Origin: Mycocentrospora acerina
Lineage: Eukaryota; Ascomycota; Dothideomycetes; Pleosporales
Length of the DNA: 64,000 nucleotides
NCBI GenBank assembly: GCA_022701365.1
Contig: JAKUHH010000072.1
Span: forward strand, 682,001-746,000
Reading direction: 5' to 3'
Positions 35,345 through 47,290 of this stretch are shown here, piece by piece. How positions within the stretch are numbered: position 1 is the first letter of the stretch; each line of letters starts with the position of its first letter. The position numbers were made by a program, and so were the translations under genes. The notes beneath the pieces are model-generated. The model was not told the origin of the DNA, made no database searches, and was given only the letters and a program-made list of their open reading frames with translations.

Positions 35345-36234
35345 TTTATTTTTTGATGTATTTTTTTGATGTAGTTATGGATATCCCCGCTGTTTGCAAT
35401 TGGCGTAATTTAGGGCACATGCTCTGGTAGGAACATGTGTAGGGTTTGGATATGGTCGCGTGCGAATACATGCGCGTGCAGCGCGTTTTTAGGTTATTAA
35501 CGAGAATAAATATGGATGGATTGTGCCACGGCACAAATGGTTGACTCGCTAGTACTCGGTATCTGACCTGTTAGTGAAGTGTTTTTGTAATTGCTCGGCG
35601 AGGCGTCGACGGACGCATCACCGGGACACCTGCAGCCAACGAACGAATGCTCCTTCCCGCGCGTTTGACGCACGCAATCATGCTTCTAACTGCAGACGAG
35701 ATCACACACACACTAGAAAAAGTCTCTTGACCTAGCAGCCCCCGTGCATTGCATGCGGCAATCAGACCGAATTTTGGTAAACCATTGTGGTGAGCGTGTT
35801 GGGATTCCGTTGCCACCCGCTTAAGTACGCGCGGTATTCGTGGTTCGGGCTGTGGTTAATCACGAGGAGACGTGCCCGTTGCCGGAAGCCTCCAGGCATA
35901 TCCTCGAACCCACAACGTCTTTGCCCCTTCACCTCTCAACGCGACGCGCCATTCACGTTTCCTGATTGCCTCGCGCGCGTACACTGAGAAAATATCCTTG
36001 CTATCCTCCTAGAATCTGTGTAGTAGGGCAGGACGCGATTGCTGTTGATCGCGTTTATCTCACACACGCGAAACACGTTCACGGGCCATTCTTCTCTATC
36101 ATTGACCCCCACCATCAGGGTGCCTGAGCTCCCCAACGCCCGCCGCCCAGTCACTGTGCATTCCTTTGTTTTTTGGACTTGACTTTGGCTGTTCTTGGAC
36201 GACACAAGTTGGATTCGAGTCTTACCCCGCCACT
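35345..36234. other. Intergenic region, nothing recognised
   Basis: 3' region of the membrane protein gene and promoter/leader of the Whi5-like gene. A T-rich stretch follows the stop (tttattttttgatg). Short frames on both strands lack domains. Confidence 0.5.
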
Positions 36235-37637
36235 ATGCGTAAGTCGCGTCTGCCCAGATCTCGATCGCGACCTGTATGGACACTTACCCATTGCGCAATC
36301 AGAGCACGCCAACGCCACAACAACCGTTGCTACCGTGCTCAATCCAGAAATGCCAGAGTCACAAGAGTCGACCCTGTCCACGGTGTCTAGTACCTTTTCC
36401 GTGCCCACGCTGCCGTCGTCGTCAAGCAACATATCAACGTCCACAGCAACCGACACCGACCTCGCCTCTCCAGCATTCACCATTGCTCACCTAGCTCAAA
36501 GCAAGCCTGCAGCAACACTATCAGAGACGTCGTCGAGCCAATGCCTCGGTATCAAAGGACGGTCAAATGCACCACGGATTGACACAGTCGCTGCGAACGC
36601 GCAGCAAACTGGTGGCACAGCAGCAAGCCCCATGTCGCTTTGCTCTCCGGTCTTCCAGGGGTCTAAGAGATCAGCAGACGGGTCATTGAAGAGTGTTGTA
36701 CCAGCAACAGAGACGCCCGCTGGACGTGCATTTGCACACAAGAGGAACAAGAGCATGGACACACACTCGGGTACGCGAATTGGAGAGGTGTGTGAATGTT
36801 CTCCACGACACGGTTTCCGGGTGGCTGACGTGTATGCAGCTTTCCGCACAGCTCAAGACGCGTCTTTCGTACGCCATGGTCAAGGTGCAGAACGGCTGGG
36901 AGAAGCAGTCGCTTGACGAGCTAGAGGAAGTCCATTCGCAGCGTGGCTCACCAAACTCTGTTCCTGGCGCGTCTCGCCCAACTTTTGAATCCCCTCCAGA
37001 CATACATCGTCAACGCCGTCCAAGCGGCGTATCCGACGACTCTGATCAGATATTGATGTCGCCGGCTTCAGATCCTTCGCGGTCTCATGCCACAACGCCT
37101 TTCTGTGAGTATCTTCCCCCAAGTTGAATCAATGCTTCTAACACAATGGCAGCGTACTGGCGCCCAGGCACAAAGCCTGCCATGAATGCTGCTGTAAATC
37201 TCATCTCTGTCACATCCTCTCATCCTGGACATGGCCTTGCCCCAGCTCTAGAATTTGATCCTGTGAGAAGACGCAGATCCAACACAACAAATCTGCCTCC
37301 ATCCCTTCCAGGAACAGGTCACAAGAAATACTATAGTGATCTTGGGTTAGGGTCGCGTGCATCTATAACACCCAGAGCAGGCATTCTTCGAATGCCCAGC
37401 CAGCAAGCAGAGAAGGACGCTGTCGACACCCTCCTGTTTATGAGCAGTCCAAACAACTCTCAACGCTTCCCACACGCAAGCCAGGTGGTGCCCAGTCCGC
37501 TCCGGTCTGAAGCGCCTCAACGACGCGTTATGTTTGAAGCTTATCCTGCACAAGAAAAACGCGTCATGTATCAACCATCTATGCCTGCTCCAAGCCAGTA
37601 CCAACATCATCCTTATGCTGCGAATCCAACACGATAA
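36235..37637 (+). CDS. Whi5/Nrm1-type transcriptional repressor (GTB motif)
   Basis: Proteins of this family bind the SBF/MBF G1/S transcription factors and restrain them until CDK phosphorylation. Model: exon 1 36235-36238 (ATGC only), intron 36239-36302 (GTAAGT), exon 2 36303-36787, intron 36788-36839, exon 3 36840-37104, intron 37105-37152, exon 4 37153-37637; 412 residues. The GTB-like motif LKTRLSYAMVKVQNGW sits at the start of exon 3 (~168-183). A second conserved block, EKDAVDTLLFMSSPNNS, lies at ~338. The rest is disordered and rich in SP/TP sites, as expected of a CDK target. The four-base first exon rests on its perfect donor and phase; otherwise translation would begin at the ATG at ~36,350. 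Confidence 0.8.
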
Positions 37638-38570
37638 ATCCGCGCTGTATCTTTTGCAACGGTCGAAATTTACCACACTATCATTACAAGACTCGACATA
37701 TGCATTGCACGATTGGCGTTGGGCGGAGATACCCCGATATTTCAACCGCCTCACTGGCATGTTGGTGTTTAAACTGTCTATGAAACAGATGCAAGCAGTG
37801 TCATGATAATGTTTGCCATTCAGGTTGGGATACGCACTGTCCGCCATTGAGCCTTTGTTGTCACACCTACTGTTCAGTCTTTACCGAAGTATTCCGGCTT
37901 GCTACCAACTTTTGTTCGAACATATTTGTCTTCGATTTGGTAGTTACGATATCACGACGACATGACTTTACATATGGTTGGTATCTTGAACTGCTCAGTA
38001 GAGCGGTACGGGTGACTGTACAATCGTGGTGTTAGCTCTAGCAATGAAGAAATGCACCCCTCCAAGCGTTCTACACATAATACGTCGCGTCGCTCTCAAC
38101 GCGCTACTGTCCGCGAAGTCCTAGGCTAGATGCTTAAATCGACGACATTGAAGTAACTCCGCCTCTCAGAACGCGATTAATTAATCGTATTTAGACTTTG
38201 ACAACACCTCATGCAGGTGGAAACTCTTATCGAATCCAGCATGCCCGCTTCAAGCATGGACCGTGCGGACGTGTGCTGCAACACGCCAGACGTCATGCTT
38301 GTGTGGGTCTTATTCATCAGCCCACCGATCACAGCACAGCACCGCGTTGTTGGATAAATAAGGGACTCTGACTCGGACCGTTTTGACTGCATGTGTTTAA
38401 ATATCTAGTGAACCCCCGACAATTCGGAGAACCTCTGTATTTTCACCCTTTGCGGTACCTCTCCACTCTACCATTCACGACTCTGTTTTTGTCCACAGTT
38501 TTGGAAGAGCTTTTCTGTGGGCTCTCTTTGATAAATAAGTTCTTGAAAAGGTGAAGTCGATTCGTTCAAC
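37638..38570. other. Intergenic region, nothing recognised
   Basis: Contains only short frames. The last ~150 bases before the ACH1 start are AT-rich and probably hold its promoter and leader. Confidence 0.5.
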
Positions 38571-40612
38571 ATGTCGGTGTCTGCAGCATTGAAGGCCAGA
38601 GTTAGGAGGCCAAGCTATCTCAAGAAGATTGCGAAGGCGGAGGATTTGCTGCATCACTTTCCTAATGGAAGTTACATTGGCTGGAGTGGATTCACAGGTG
38701 TTGGCTACCCAAAGCAAGTATATTTCAATTGTTATGCTTCTTACTCATGGTTTGAAGTGGTCTTGGAGTCTGGTCGGAGCATTCTGGGAACCAAAAAAGA
38801 TCCCGAGGGCGAACGGAGGTTGAAAAGGCCGAACTATCTCCGACTCCACAGTTGAATCTGTGCTTGGAAGTCTCAGCCCATGTCAGAAACAGGCTTTGCT
38901 TGAGCTGTTTCTAACATGGGTTGGAATTCCGAATCGTCCGTGTTGATTCGTGTGGATACCGGCTAACCGTGTTTCTAGAAAGATTCCAACAGCTCTCGCC
39001 GACCATGTTGAGAAGAACAACCTCCAAGGACAGCTCAAATATAACCTTTTTGTCGGTGCTTCGTCGGGTGCTGAGACGGAAAATAGATGGGCGCGCCTAA
39101 ACATGATTGAGCGCCGGTCGCCGCATCAGGTTGGTAAGGAGATTGCAAAGGGAATCAACAATGGCAACATCAAGTTTTTCGACAAGCATCTAAGCATGTT
39201 TCCCGTGGACTTGATGTATGGGTATGTGTGCCCTATGTACCAAGTTTTGCGAGCCAAGGCAGCATGTTAACAGTAACTAGCTTCTACACCCTTGATAAGC
39301 CCGAAAACAAACTCGACGTTACGATCGTAGAGGCATCAGCAATCACCGAAGACGGCGGCATTATTCCTGGAGCGAGTGTGGGTGCTTCTCCAGAATTGAT
39401 ACAAATGGCCAACAAGATCATCATCGAAGTCAACACTGCGGGTCCATCTTTCGAGGGCCTTCACGATATCACCATGACCGATCTCCCACCGAACCGGAAG
39501 CCGTATCTCATCATGAGACCCGAAGACCGCATTGGTACCCCATACATTCCTGTGGATCCGGAGAAGGTTGTTGCAATTGTGGAGAGCGATTATCCCGATC
39601 AAACCCAACCCAACGCGCCTGCAGATGACACCTCAAGAGCTATTGCTGGAAACTTGATTGAATTCCTCGAACATGAGGTTAGCCATGGAAGACTGCCAAA
39701 GAACTTGCTGCCACTTCAGTCTGGTATTGGAAATATTGCCAATGCTGTCATCGGAGGTCTAGCTGTAGGTCCCTTGTTCTGATTCAACACCAAGTATAAG
39801 AATATTGACTGACACGTGCACACAGACTGGTGGAGCAAACTTCAAGAATCTGAAGGTCTGGACGGAAGTGCTCCAGGACAGTTTCCTCGATCTCTTTGAT
39901 TCCGGCAACCTGGACTTTGCTACCGCAACCTCGATCCGCTTTTCGCCAGAAGGATTCCAACGCTTCTACGACAGATGGGACGAGTACTCTCCCAAGCTCC
40001 TCCTCCGCTCTCAACAAGTCTCCAATTCCCCTGAGATCATCCGCCGTCTTGGAGTCATTGGCATGAACACCCCCGTCGAAGTTGACATCTACGCACACGC
40101 CAACTCGACCTGCGTGATGGGCTCTCGAATGCTTAATGGTCTCGGCGGATCAGCTGACTTCCTCCGCTCAGCAAAATACAGGTATTTTACATGCCACGTT
40201 CCCAGACCTTTGTTTCGCACTTCTAACATCCACTAGTATAATGCACACACCTAGCACACGCCCCTCGAAAACCGACCCCACCGGTGTATCCTGCATCGTT
40301 CCCATGTGCACGCACATTGACCAAACAGAGCATGATCTTGATGTCATCGTTACAGAGCAAGGGCTTGCTGATGTGCGTGGTCTGTCGCCTCGTGAGCGCG
40401 CCCGCGTCATCATCAACAAGTGCGCACACCCCGACTACAAGCCCATTCTTGAGGATTACTTCAACAAGGCTGAGTTTGAATGTCTGAGGAAGGGGTGGGG
40501 CCATGAGCCGCATTTGTTGTGGAACAGCTTTGATATGCATAGGCATTTGAACGAGCATGGGACGATGAAGTTGCCCAAGTGGGATTATACAAGCGCGGAG
40601 AAAGCCACGTAA
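38571..40612 (+). CDS. ACH1: Acetyl-CoA hydrolase / succinyl-CoA:acetate CoA-transferase
   Basis: Mitochondrial CoA-transferase that moves CoA from succinyl-CoA to acetate, important in acetate handling. Five exons: 38571-38713, 38979-39221, 39281-39764, 39826-40181, 40237-40612; 533 residues, near yeast Ach1 (526). Each junction restores conserved sequence: GYPK|KIPTALADHVEK, MYG|FYTLDKPENKLDV, GGLA|TGGANFKNLKVW, SAKY|SIMHTPSTRPSK. The first intron (38714-38978, 265 nt) begins GCAAGT rather than GT, a GC-AG intron; the other three are GT-AG. Hallmarks: EDGGIIPGASVGASPE, NLKVWTEVLQDSFLD and the C-terminal GWGHEPHLLWNSFDMH. Confidence 0.95.
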
Positions 40613-41235
40613 GGGAGTGCTTAGGTGTAGGATGTGAGTGAGATGGTGAGTGATTGAACTCGCAATAGACTAGATGGTTATGAATGAGAGGATTGGGCGT
40701 CAAGCCATGGGGGTCTATATTATAACGAATGAATCGATAGAAATAACCTTACGCTAGCTATACTCTTTCGATCTTTCAGATATAGTCGAGCAATTTTTTT
40801 TAAAGGCTGAACAGAAAGACATTGCAATCGTTCAAGACATGGGAACTGAACTGACTTATGATTGTATTGTGGCCATTGCAGTTATTTTGTATATGTATAC
40901 TTCATCATCTGAAAGTCAGATTCTTAGGTTAAATCTGTACATGCGCACCAGTTTTCTTTTGGTGATAAATCCTCCGAGTTTGTTTGTTACAACGAGTAAC
41001 ACGATAAGATGACAGCTCGACGACGATTTGTCTCTGCCAATCTCATGTCTTGCATGATGCAAAACAAAATCTCATTCCGCCATGCTCCGAGCATGTGGCA
41101 TGCGAACTATGCGCGAACCATACACACGAGATGGAGCTATGGCCATCCCTGCGCCACACATACTGACGCCATGCATCCAAGTCGCGTCTCCAACTCCAAC
41201 GGGATCTCACCATCGTCACCACCACATCTACCAAA
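40613..41235. other. Intergenic region, nothing recognised
   Basis: 3' region of ACH1 and promoter of the thioesterase gene. The 41009-41869 plus frame is a shadow of the thioesterase coding sequence. Confidence 0.5.
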
Positions 41236-42207
41236 ATGCTGCACCTCCTACCCCTCTCATCGCTGCTTCTACTCCCGCGCATCGTCGCATCGCCGCTTTC
41301 AAAACCGCAACAACCTCTCCCCCTGCTCATCTGGCACGGCCTCGGCGACAACTACCTCGCCGACGGACTCCGCAGCGTGGGCGACTTTGCCAACGAAATC
41401 AACCCCGGGACCTACGTCTACTACATCCACCTCGACGAAGACGCATCCTCTGACCGCACGGCGACGTTCCTCGGCGACGTTCCCTCGCAAATTGCCCAAG
41501 TCTGCAGCGACATCGCTTCGGACCCGATCCTCTCCTCTGCGCCGGGGGTCAACGCGCTCGGCTTCTCGCAAGGCGGACAATTCCTCCGGGCGCTGGTGCA
41601 AACATGCCCCTCTGCGCAGATCCGCAACCTCGTCACGTTTGGCAGCCAGCATGACGGCATCGCAAAGTATCAGCTCTGCGGCGCGACCGACTGGCTCTGC
41701 AAAGGCTACATTGGCCTCCTCAAAGCAAACACATGGAGCAACTGGGTGCAGACCCACCTCGTCCCCGCGCAGTACTTCAAAGCCACAAACGACTCCACCT
41801 TGGAGCCCACGCCCGACTACCTCGAGAACAGCAACTTCCTGGCCGACATCAACAACGAGCGCGCCGTGAAGAATGCATCGTACGCGCGTAATCTCGCCGC
41901 GCTGGACTCGTTCGCCATGTATGTGTTTGAAAACGACACGACGGTTGTGCCCAAGGAGAGCGGGTGGTTTGCGCAGACGAATCTCTCGAGCGGAGTGGTG
42001 ACGGGCTTGCGGGACCGGGCGATTTACAAGGAGGATTGGATTGGGTTGAGGCGGTTGGATGAGAAGGGTGGGTTGGCGTTTGGCACCGTCAAGGGCGCGG
42101 GCCATATGCAGATTGATGATGAGGTGTTGCAGGAGGTGTTTGAGAGGTATTTTTCTCGAGGTGATGATAAAACAGAGGAGGAGAAGGAAGAGGTTGTGGA
42201 GTTGTAG
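41236..42207 (+). CDS. Palmitoyl-protein thioesterase (PPT1 family)
   Basis: Lysosomal/vacuolar-type hydrolase that removes thioester-linked palmitate from cysteines. Single exon, 323 residues. N-terminal signal peptide (MLHLLPLSSLLLLPRIVA). The alpha/beta-hydrolase core begins PLPLLIWHGLGDNY, the PPT1 signature. Catalytic triad candidates: Ser111 in GFSQGGQF, Asp234 in FENDTTVVPKESGWF, His290 in GAGHMQ. NLVTFGSQHDGIAKY and the Cys residues around CGATDWLC match the family. The tail after ~300 is Glu/Lys-rich. Length is near mammalian PPT1 (306). Confidence 0.93.
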   Translation: MLHLLPLSSLLLLPRIVASPLSKPQQPLPLLIWHGLGDNYLADGLRSVGDFANEINPGTYVYYIHLDEDASSDRTATFLGDVPSQIAQVCSDIASDPILSSAPGVNALGFSQGGQFLRALVQTCPSAQIRNLVTFGSQHDGIAKYQLCGATDWLCKGYIGLLKANTWSNWVQTHLVPAQYFKATNDSTLEPTPDYLENSNFLADINNERAVKNASYARNLAALDSFAMYVFENDTTVVPKESGWFAQTNLSSGVVTGLRDRAIYKEDWIGLRRLDEKGGLAFGTVKGAGHMQIDDEVLQEVFERYFSRGDDKTEEEKEEVVEL

Positions 42208-42578
42208 GAGTATTTCTTTTTTCTTTCTAAACCTTCTTCCTTATAAGTAAGAGGACGAGTGTAAATGGGTCATGTGAGTTGGATATTTTTTTTGGGGGGT
42301 GTTTTGAAAGGAGATTGGATATGTGTACCAAAGGTGCTGTAAGACAATATATATGACGGCAATGACAATGGCAATGACAAGCACGTGTAATTTAAAAAAT
42401 AAGAGGCCATAAATTACTCAAGACTCATACATGGTGCATGACCTCCAACTCTAAAAAAGGTAGTGTTTAAAAGGCAGTGTTTTTGGAGCGCCCCAACGCC
42501 AATACCCTGTGCGCCGTCCTATGCAAGCTCTACCCGCCACTGTGCATCATCATCATCATCATGACAGACACGGCCGGC
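42208..42578. other. Convergent 3' region
   Basis: The thioesterase gene (plus) and L1-domain gene (minus) end here. Contains a CAT microsatellite (catcatcatcatcatcat, ~42,545-42,562) and T-rich stretches; no gene. Confidence 0.5.
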
Positions 42579-43828
42579 TCAACCCGCAATCAACGGCGTC
42601 TGCACTGTTGATAGTGCATCCTTCTTCAGCGCCTTCCTCTTCTCCTTGCTGATGGAGCTCTTCTTCTCGGGCGCATTCTCCTTCTTTGCCTTTTTGGCGT
42701 CACGCCTGGCCTTTTTGACCGCAAGGACCTCATCATCCAGCAACTCCTCCTCCCACTCATCCCACTTCCTCTTGCGCTCAGCAGACTTGCCCTTTTCGCC
42801 AGCGGTGACTGCGCCTCTCCATGGCTGCTCGAGAACCTGTGTCTCATCGGTCCAGAGCTCGTCAGCGAGCCAGATGGGGAGGGCTTTTGTCGCGGGGCCC
42901 TTGATGTGCAGCGAGCGAATGTTCTTCCAGCCTTGTTCAATGTGCTTGGGGATAATGGCGGCGATGACGGCCTCGGTGTTCTCCTTGATCTGGTCGGCAG
43001 TCATGGAGAGCTTGCCAACCTTGATCGAGGTGTTGGCCGAGGCGCTCATGCTGAGGTACGTCGAGTTGAGTGCGGCCTCGATTTCCTTGGCCACGCCCTG
43101 CGGTGTCCCGACCACATTCTGGGGCTCCTTCTTGTCCTTTTGCGCCGTCTTGTCAATAAAGGCGCCAGCGGTGAGCCTGATGGGGATTGGTCGCTTGGCC
43201 TTGCTCTGGTAAAAAGTCTTTCCGAGGAACTCGGCGACAATCTTGATGATGCGGTCGTCGACCATGAAGACGTCGTAGTCGGCCAGGAGAGCGCGCTTCT
43301 GCTCAAACGACTTGAACTTCTTCTTCAGCTTGTCGACACCAATGACGCGCCCAACCTTGTCACGGAGATTGGCCGGGAATGCGTCGGCGGCGACGAGGTC
43401 CTTGTAGGCGCGCTGAGGGTCCTTTGTGAAGATGCAGATCTTGGCATCGTTGGCAATGACTGGGTGGGGAAGAGGGCTGGGTGGTGGTTAGCAGGCGTGC
43501 TTTTGCGCCATGTAGGTTTTTTTTGGCAGACTGACAGTTTGGAAGGCTTCAGGCGGTTGGTGTTGCTGACGTGCTTCTTGGTGGAGACGCTGAGGAAGAT
43601 GGGCTGGTCGTTCTCGTCTGCCTCGTCGTCGTCGGCGGCCAAGTTCTTCTTTCCATCCTTCTCCTCCTTGTCCTCGGCGTGCTTCTTCATGTGCGCAACC
43701 AGGGCCTTGGCCGCGCGCTCAACCTGCGCCGGGTCGAGCTTGTAGGGCGTGGCGCTCACATCCTTTGTGACGACGGGCGCGTCGGCCTTGCTCGTCTCCT
43801 TTTTAGCTACAGTCTTGGATCGTGCCAT
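42579..43828 (-). CDS. Ribosomal L1-domain nucleolar protein (Cic1/Utp30-like)
   Basis: Probable ribosome-assembly factor of the RSL1D1/Cic1 group. Model on minus: exon 1 43536-43828, intron 43477-43535 (GTCAGT donor, GCTAAC branch), exon 2 42579-43476; 396 residues. The junction gives LKPSKLPLPHPVIANDAKIC, the entry to the L1 fold, followed by KICIFTKDPQRAYKDLV, VIGVDKLKKKF and FMVDDRIIKIVAEFLGK. The second half of the fold contains TPQGVAKEIEAALNSTYLS and the RSLHIKGPATKALPIW strand. Both ends are lysine-rich, typical for pre-ribosome binding. Length favours Cic1 (376) over Utp30 (274), but that choice is inference. Confidence 0.87.
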
Positions 43829-45596
43829 TGTTACGTGGTGCGTGTTGTTGTTGCTGTTGAATGCTGCCGAGCTGGTCGATTCTCGTCGCTCGAAATTTTG
43901 GCGGATCCAACTAGCTCCTTCCGAGTTTGGATCTTTCGAACTTTTTCCGCATTATGTCAGCAATTGCGGGGCTGGCAGCGCCTGCCGTATGTGGAAAAAA
44001 AGAGGTGCGCGGCGGCCAATCAGCGCGTCGGCATGTTAGCGCAAAGGCGCGTAAAGGCACACGACACGCCGCCTTCGAATTCTTCACGGTGCAGGCCATG
44101 GCAAGCTCTGGCTGCCACACGGCGTTTCAGCCTGGAAAATGCAAACCACACGCCTCCTGTACAAGTCTTGAGTGGCGCACACATGCCCGGCACAGCTCTT
44201 GGAAGAGAAGAAAAAAGGAATCTAATTTAAAAGGGTTAAGGAATACACGTCTGTTTTAGGATTGGCAAGCTACAAACTACCCATGGCAGTAGCGGTAAGG
44301 AGAAGGAGACGCTGGCACTCGACCAAGAAGCTTGGATTACTGACGACTGGCTTCACTGGAGTGTGAGAGGCGATGGCTGGATGGTGAGGCAGCCGAAACG
44401 CACCGTGCACTCGCCTCTCAGCAAAGTAGCTAGCACATGGCAGTTATCTCGATCGACGCGTTGATTGCGGCTTGCAGTCGCGTGTGGTTCGCAGCTCCAC
44501 TCCCTGCCACAGAATTGAGTGATTCGGCCCTAGTCCAGCGGGCCATGTGCACAAACTTTTCTTCGCTCCTGCAGGCTGGTGCATGCTGGTGTGGAAGGAC
44601 GACCTATACCACGACATGTCAAAACTAAAACCTACACTAAAATGAAAGCTAAAACGAAAGCCATTTGTAAAACTAAAAATAAGAACAAAGCCAAAACTCG
44701 AGCATGCGAGGGAGGGAGCATTCTGTAGTTGGCGAGCATGTCTTGCTTGGAAAAATAGTTTTCTATACGGCTGGGCAGATGGGCGGTGACACGGAGAGTC
44801 TAGTTGCCGGCCATGGCCTGCCTGGCTGGAGTCGAGAAATGTGCAATGGCTGGCAGAGTGGGTTGAGCGGGCAGCACACACGTCCATGGTCCATAGTCCA
44901 TAGTCCACAGTACACCAGCATGGCTCGGCATGTCTGTCCTGTTCAAGGGCGAACCTAATCGAGGGGCTGGCGCGGGACAGAAGACGGAACCTGTCGTCAT
45001 GTCGTCTGTCGATGCTCCATCCACCCTGCCTGCACACGTCAACGAGGTGCAGACGGTGCCGACATGCAGCAGAGGCGCTGTTGCACGCCAGACAGTGTGC
45101 AGCCAGGAGTGCATGCCACGGGCACATTACAATACATGACAAGATGTCGTCAGGACGTGACATTGGTAGGCGGGTGAAATGCATCCCTCCTGCCTGCACA
45201 CGTCGAGGAGGGATCCCGGCTCTTGTCGCGCTACCGTTTTGGTCACTTCCGCTTCCACTGCACGCCCGCGTACGCGACAGACTGGCCGCGTCGACGTGAC
45301 GCCCATTCTCCATTCCAACCTGACCTCGCACCATGGCTTCTTCTCTCTGACCTCTTCGCTCTGCCCTCTGCCCTCTGCCCTCTGCCCTCTGCCCTGTTTG
45401 CCCTGTCTGCCCGTCTGCCCGTCTTCTCCCGTGTCCGTCACCGCTGTCGCCCTCGCCCTCCTGGCACACGCTCGTTCGCCTGCAGCCAGCAGCCAGAGCC
45501 TCTCACCACGACTGCTGCCACCACCACCACCACGACTACTACTACCATCACTAATACTACTACCACCACCACCGCCGCCGCCCAGCACGCAGCATC
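43829..45596. other. Spacer with heptamer and triplet repeats, upstream of the FHA gene
   Basis: Holds the promoter of the L1-domain gene and the long leader/promoter of the FHA gene. Low-complexity pieces: taaaacnaaagc-type repeats at ~44,625-44,700, gtccatagtccata at ~44,888, five copies of ctctgcc at 45,359-45,393 and an ACC-rich tract at ~45,520-45,580. A 341-codon minus frame (44444-45469) crosses the heptamers and is judged a chance frame. Confidence 0.55.
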
Positions 45597-47290
45597 ATGG
45601 ACTCGTCGCCGCGCAGGCCCAGCCAGCAGCCGCTCGCCGAGTCGATTGAGCCGCAGGCTGAGCGCACGCCGAGGCCGTCGCTTCTGCCCGCATTTGAGGA
45701 ATCGTCACCGTTTCCCCGGCCAAACTCTTCCAAGCGCAAGCTGGAGCAAGACTCGCCCACGTTCCCCAAGCAGCAGCTCAAGTACTACCCCACCCCCGTC
45801 CCCACGTCGTCGACGGGCATCCTGCACTCGTCGTCGCCTCAGAATGCCCGCCTGGCCATGCTCGACTGCACCGTGTCGGCCCTCTCGGAGCGGACGCCCC
45901 TCGGAGCCGTGCCCACCGTGCACCTGCCGCCAGACGGCGACATTGTGCGCATGGGCAGGTCCTCCAACTCGGCCGACTACCAGCTCTCCACCAACCGCCT
46001 GATTTCGCGCGTCCACGTCCAGGCACAATACCACGCACCCACCGCCCTCTTCCCCACCGGCAAAATCGAGGTCGAATGCCTGGGATGGAACGGCGCAAAG
46101 ATCCACTGCAGGGGCTGCGTCTTTGAGCTAAACAAGGGCGACACCTACATGTCCGAGAATCCAGACGTGGAGATTTTGCTCCATGTCCAGGACACGCGCG
46201 TCATCGTTGCCTGGCCGTCTGTCTCTGTGCGCAAGCTGTCTTGGGATTCGGAAGAAGAGGGCATGCCCACCCCCACCCGCCGTACTTTCCAAGACGCCTT
46301 TGGCTCCAGCCCTCCTGCCATCCCGCGCTCGCCCGTCTCTCAGAGCCCCATGCGCCAGCCCGTCTTTGCTGGACTTGGTCTGGCACCTGTCCCCACCCCC
46401 CAGTCCGCATCTGTCCAGGTCTTCGAGGACGTCGATGCTCAACAAGAGTCTCCTATCAAAAGCAGCCCAGACTCTGCTGACAATACCTTTATCCGTCCGG
46501 ACATTCCCTACTCAGCATCCAACCAACACTCGCCCTCGCATGAAACAAAGGCCAATGTCCTGTCGTCCTTTGGTGAAGACGACTACTCGGATGGCGACGA
46601 GGAGAACGATCCCGTCGTTCACTCCTTCGGTCCTTTTGGTCAGAACCTCTTAGGTGGCATGGCCTCCTTCTCGGCCACCACACCCGGCATGTCCAACGTC
46701 CCAGGATCGCCTCGCATGCCATTGATGTCGCCATCCCCAAAATGTCCTTCTGCTGCCGCCGCTGCTGCCGCTTTGAACTTCAAGGAATCCCCAATCAAAA
46801 ATCATGTCATCAACCAATTGGCCTTCTCCCGCATTCATGCTCAACCGCTATCGGCAATTCACAGCAATCTTCCGGCCGAGCTTAAGCTTTGCGCTGCCAA
46901 GAGGAACACGGGCAAGGATGTCGAGGGTGATGATACCCCGCTCATGCAGCTTACACACCAGGATCTTAAGAAGATTTTGGATGAAACTCCTTGCGTTGGC
47001 GAAATCCCCCGCGCTGGTAAGGATGCTGCTGGCAAGCCTCTCGAAAACGAGTTCTACTATGTTCCCGAAATGGACAGCAACCAGATGAGGCGCGAGACAA
47101 TCACAGCAGGCATGCGCAGCACCGGTCTCCGCACTGTGAGAAGAACACACAAGGTATGTCCTCAAATAATAGGCTCTTGCAGTCACCTGATACATGACGT
47201 GTCATACTGCTACACGCCATAATCATGATGATAGTAATAGTCAATACTAACCCATCACAGCAATACTACTGGAAGAAGCCGCGTGTATGA
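45597..47290 (+). CDS. FHA-domain protein, Tos4/Plm2-like
   Basis: Putative chromatin-associated regulator; yeast Tos4 is a G1/S target that binds histone deacetylases through its FHA domain. Model: exon 1 45597-47153, intron 47154-47260 (GTATGT donor, ATACTAAC branch), exon 2 47261-47290 (QYYWKKPRV); 528 residues. The FHA domain spans ~95-205: VRMGRSSNSADYQL and RLISRVHVQAQ carry the conserved GR and SxxH phosphothreonine-binding residues. The middle is Ser/Pro-rich with many SP sites. The C-terminus is conserved-looking (LENEFYYVPEMDSNQMRRE, GLRTVRRTHK). A run of eight alanines lies at ~388. The Tos4 name is inference; the FHA call is firm. Confidence 0.85.

Noticed and set aside
44444..45469. 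341-codon minus-strand open frame
   Set aside because: It runs through the ctctgcc heptamer array (giving GQRAEGRGQRAE-type peptide), has no domain, and composition changes abruptly; best explained as a chance frame in GC-rich DNA.
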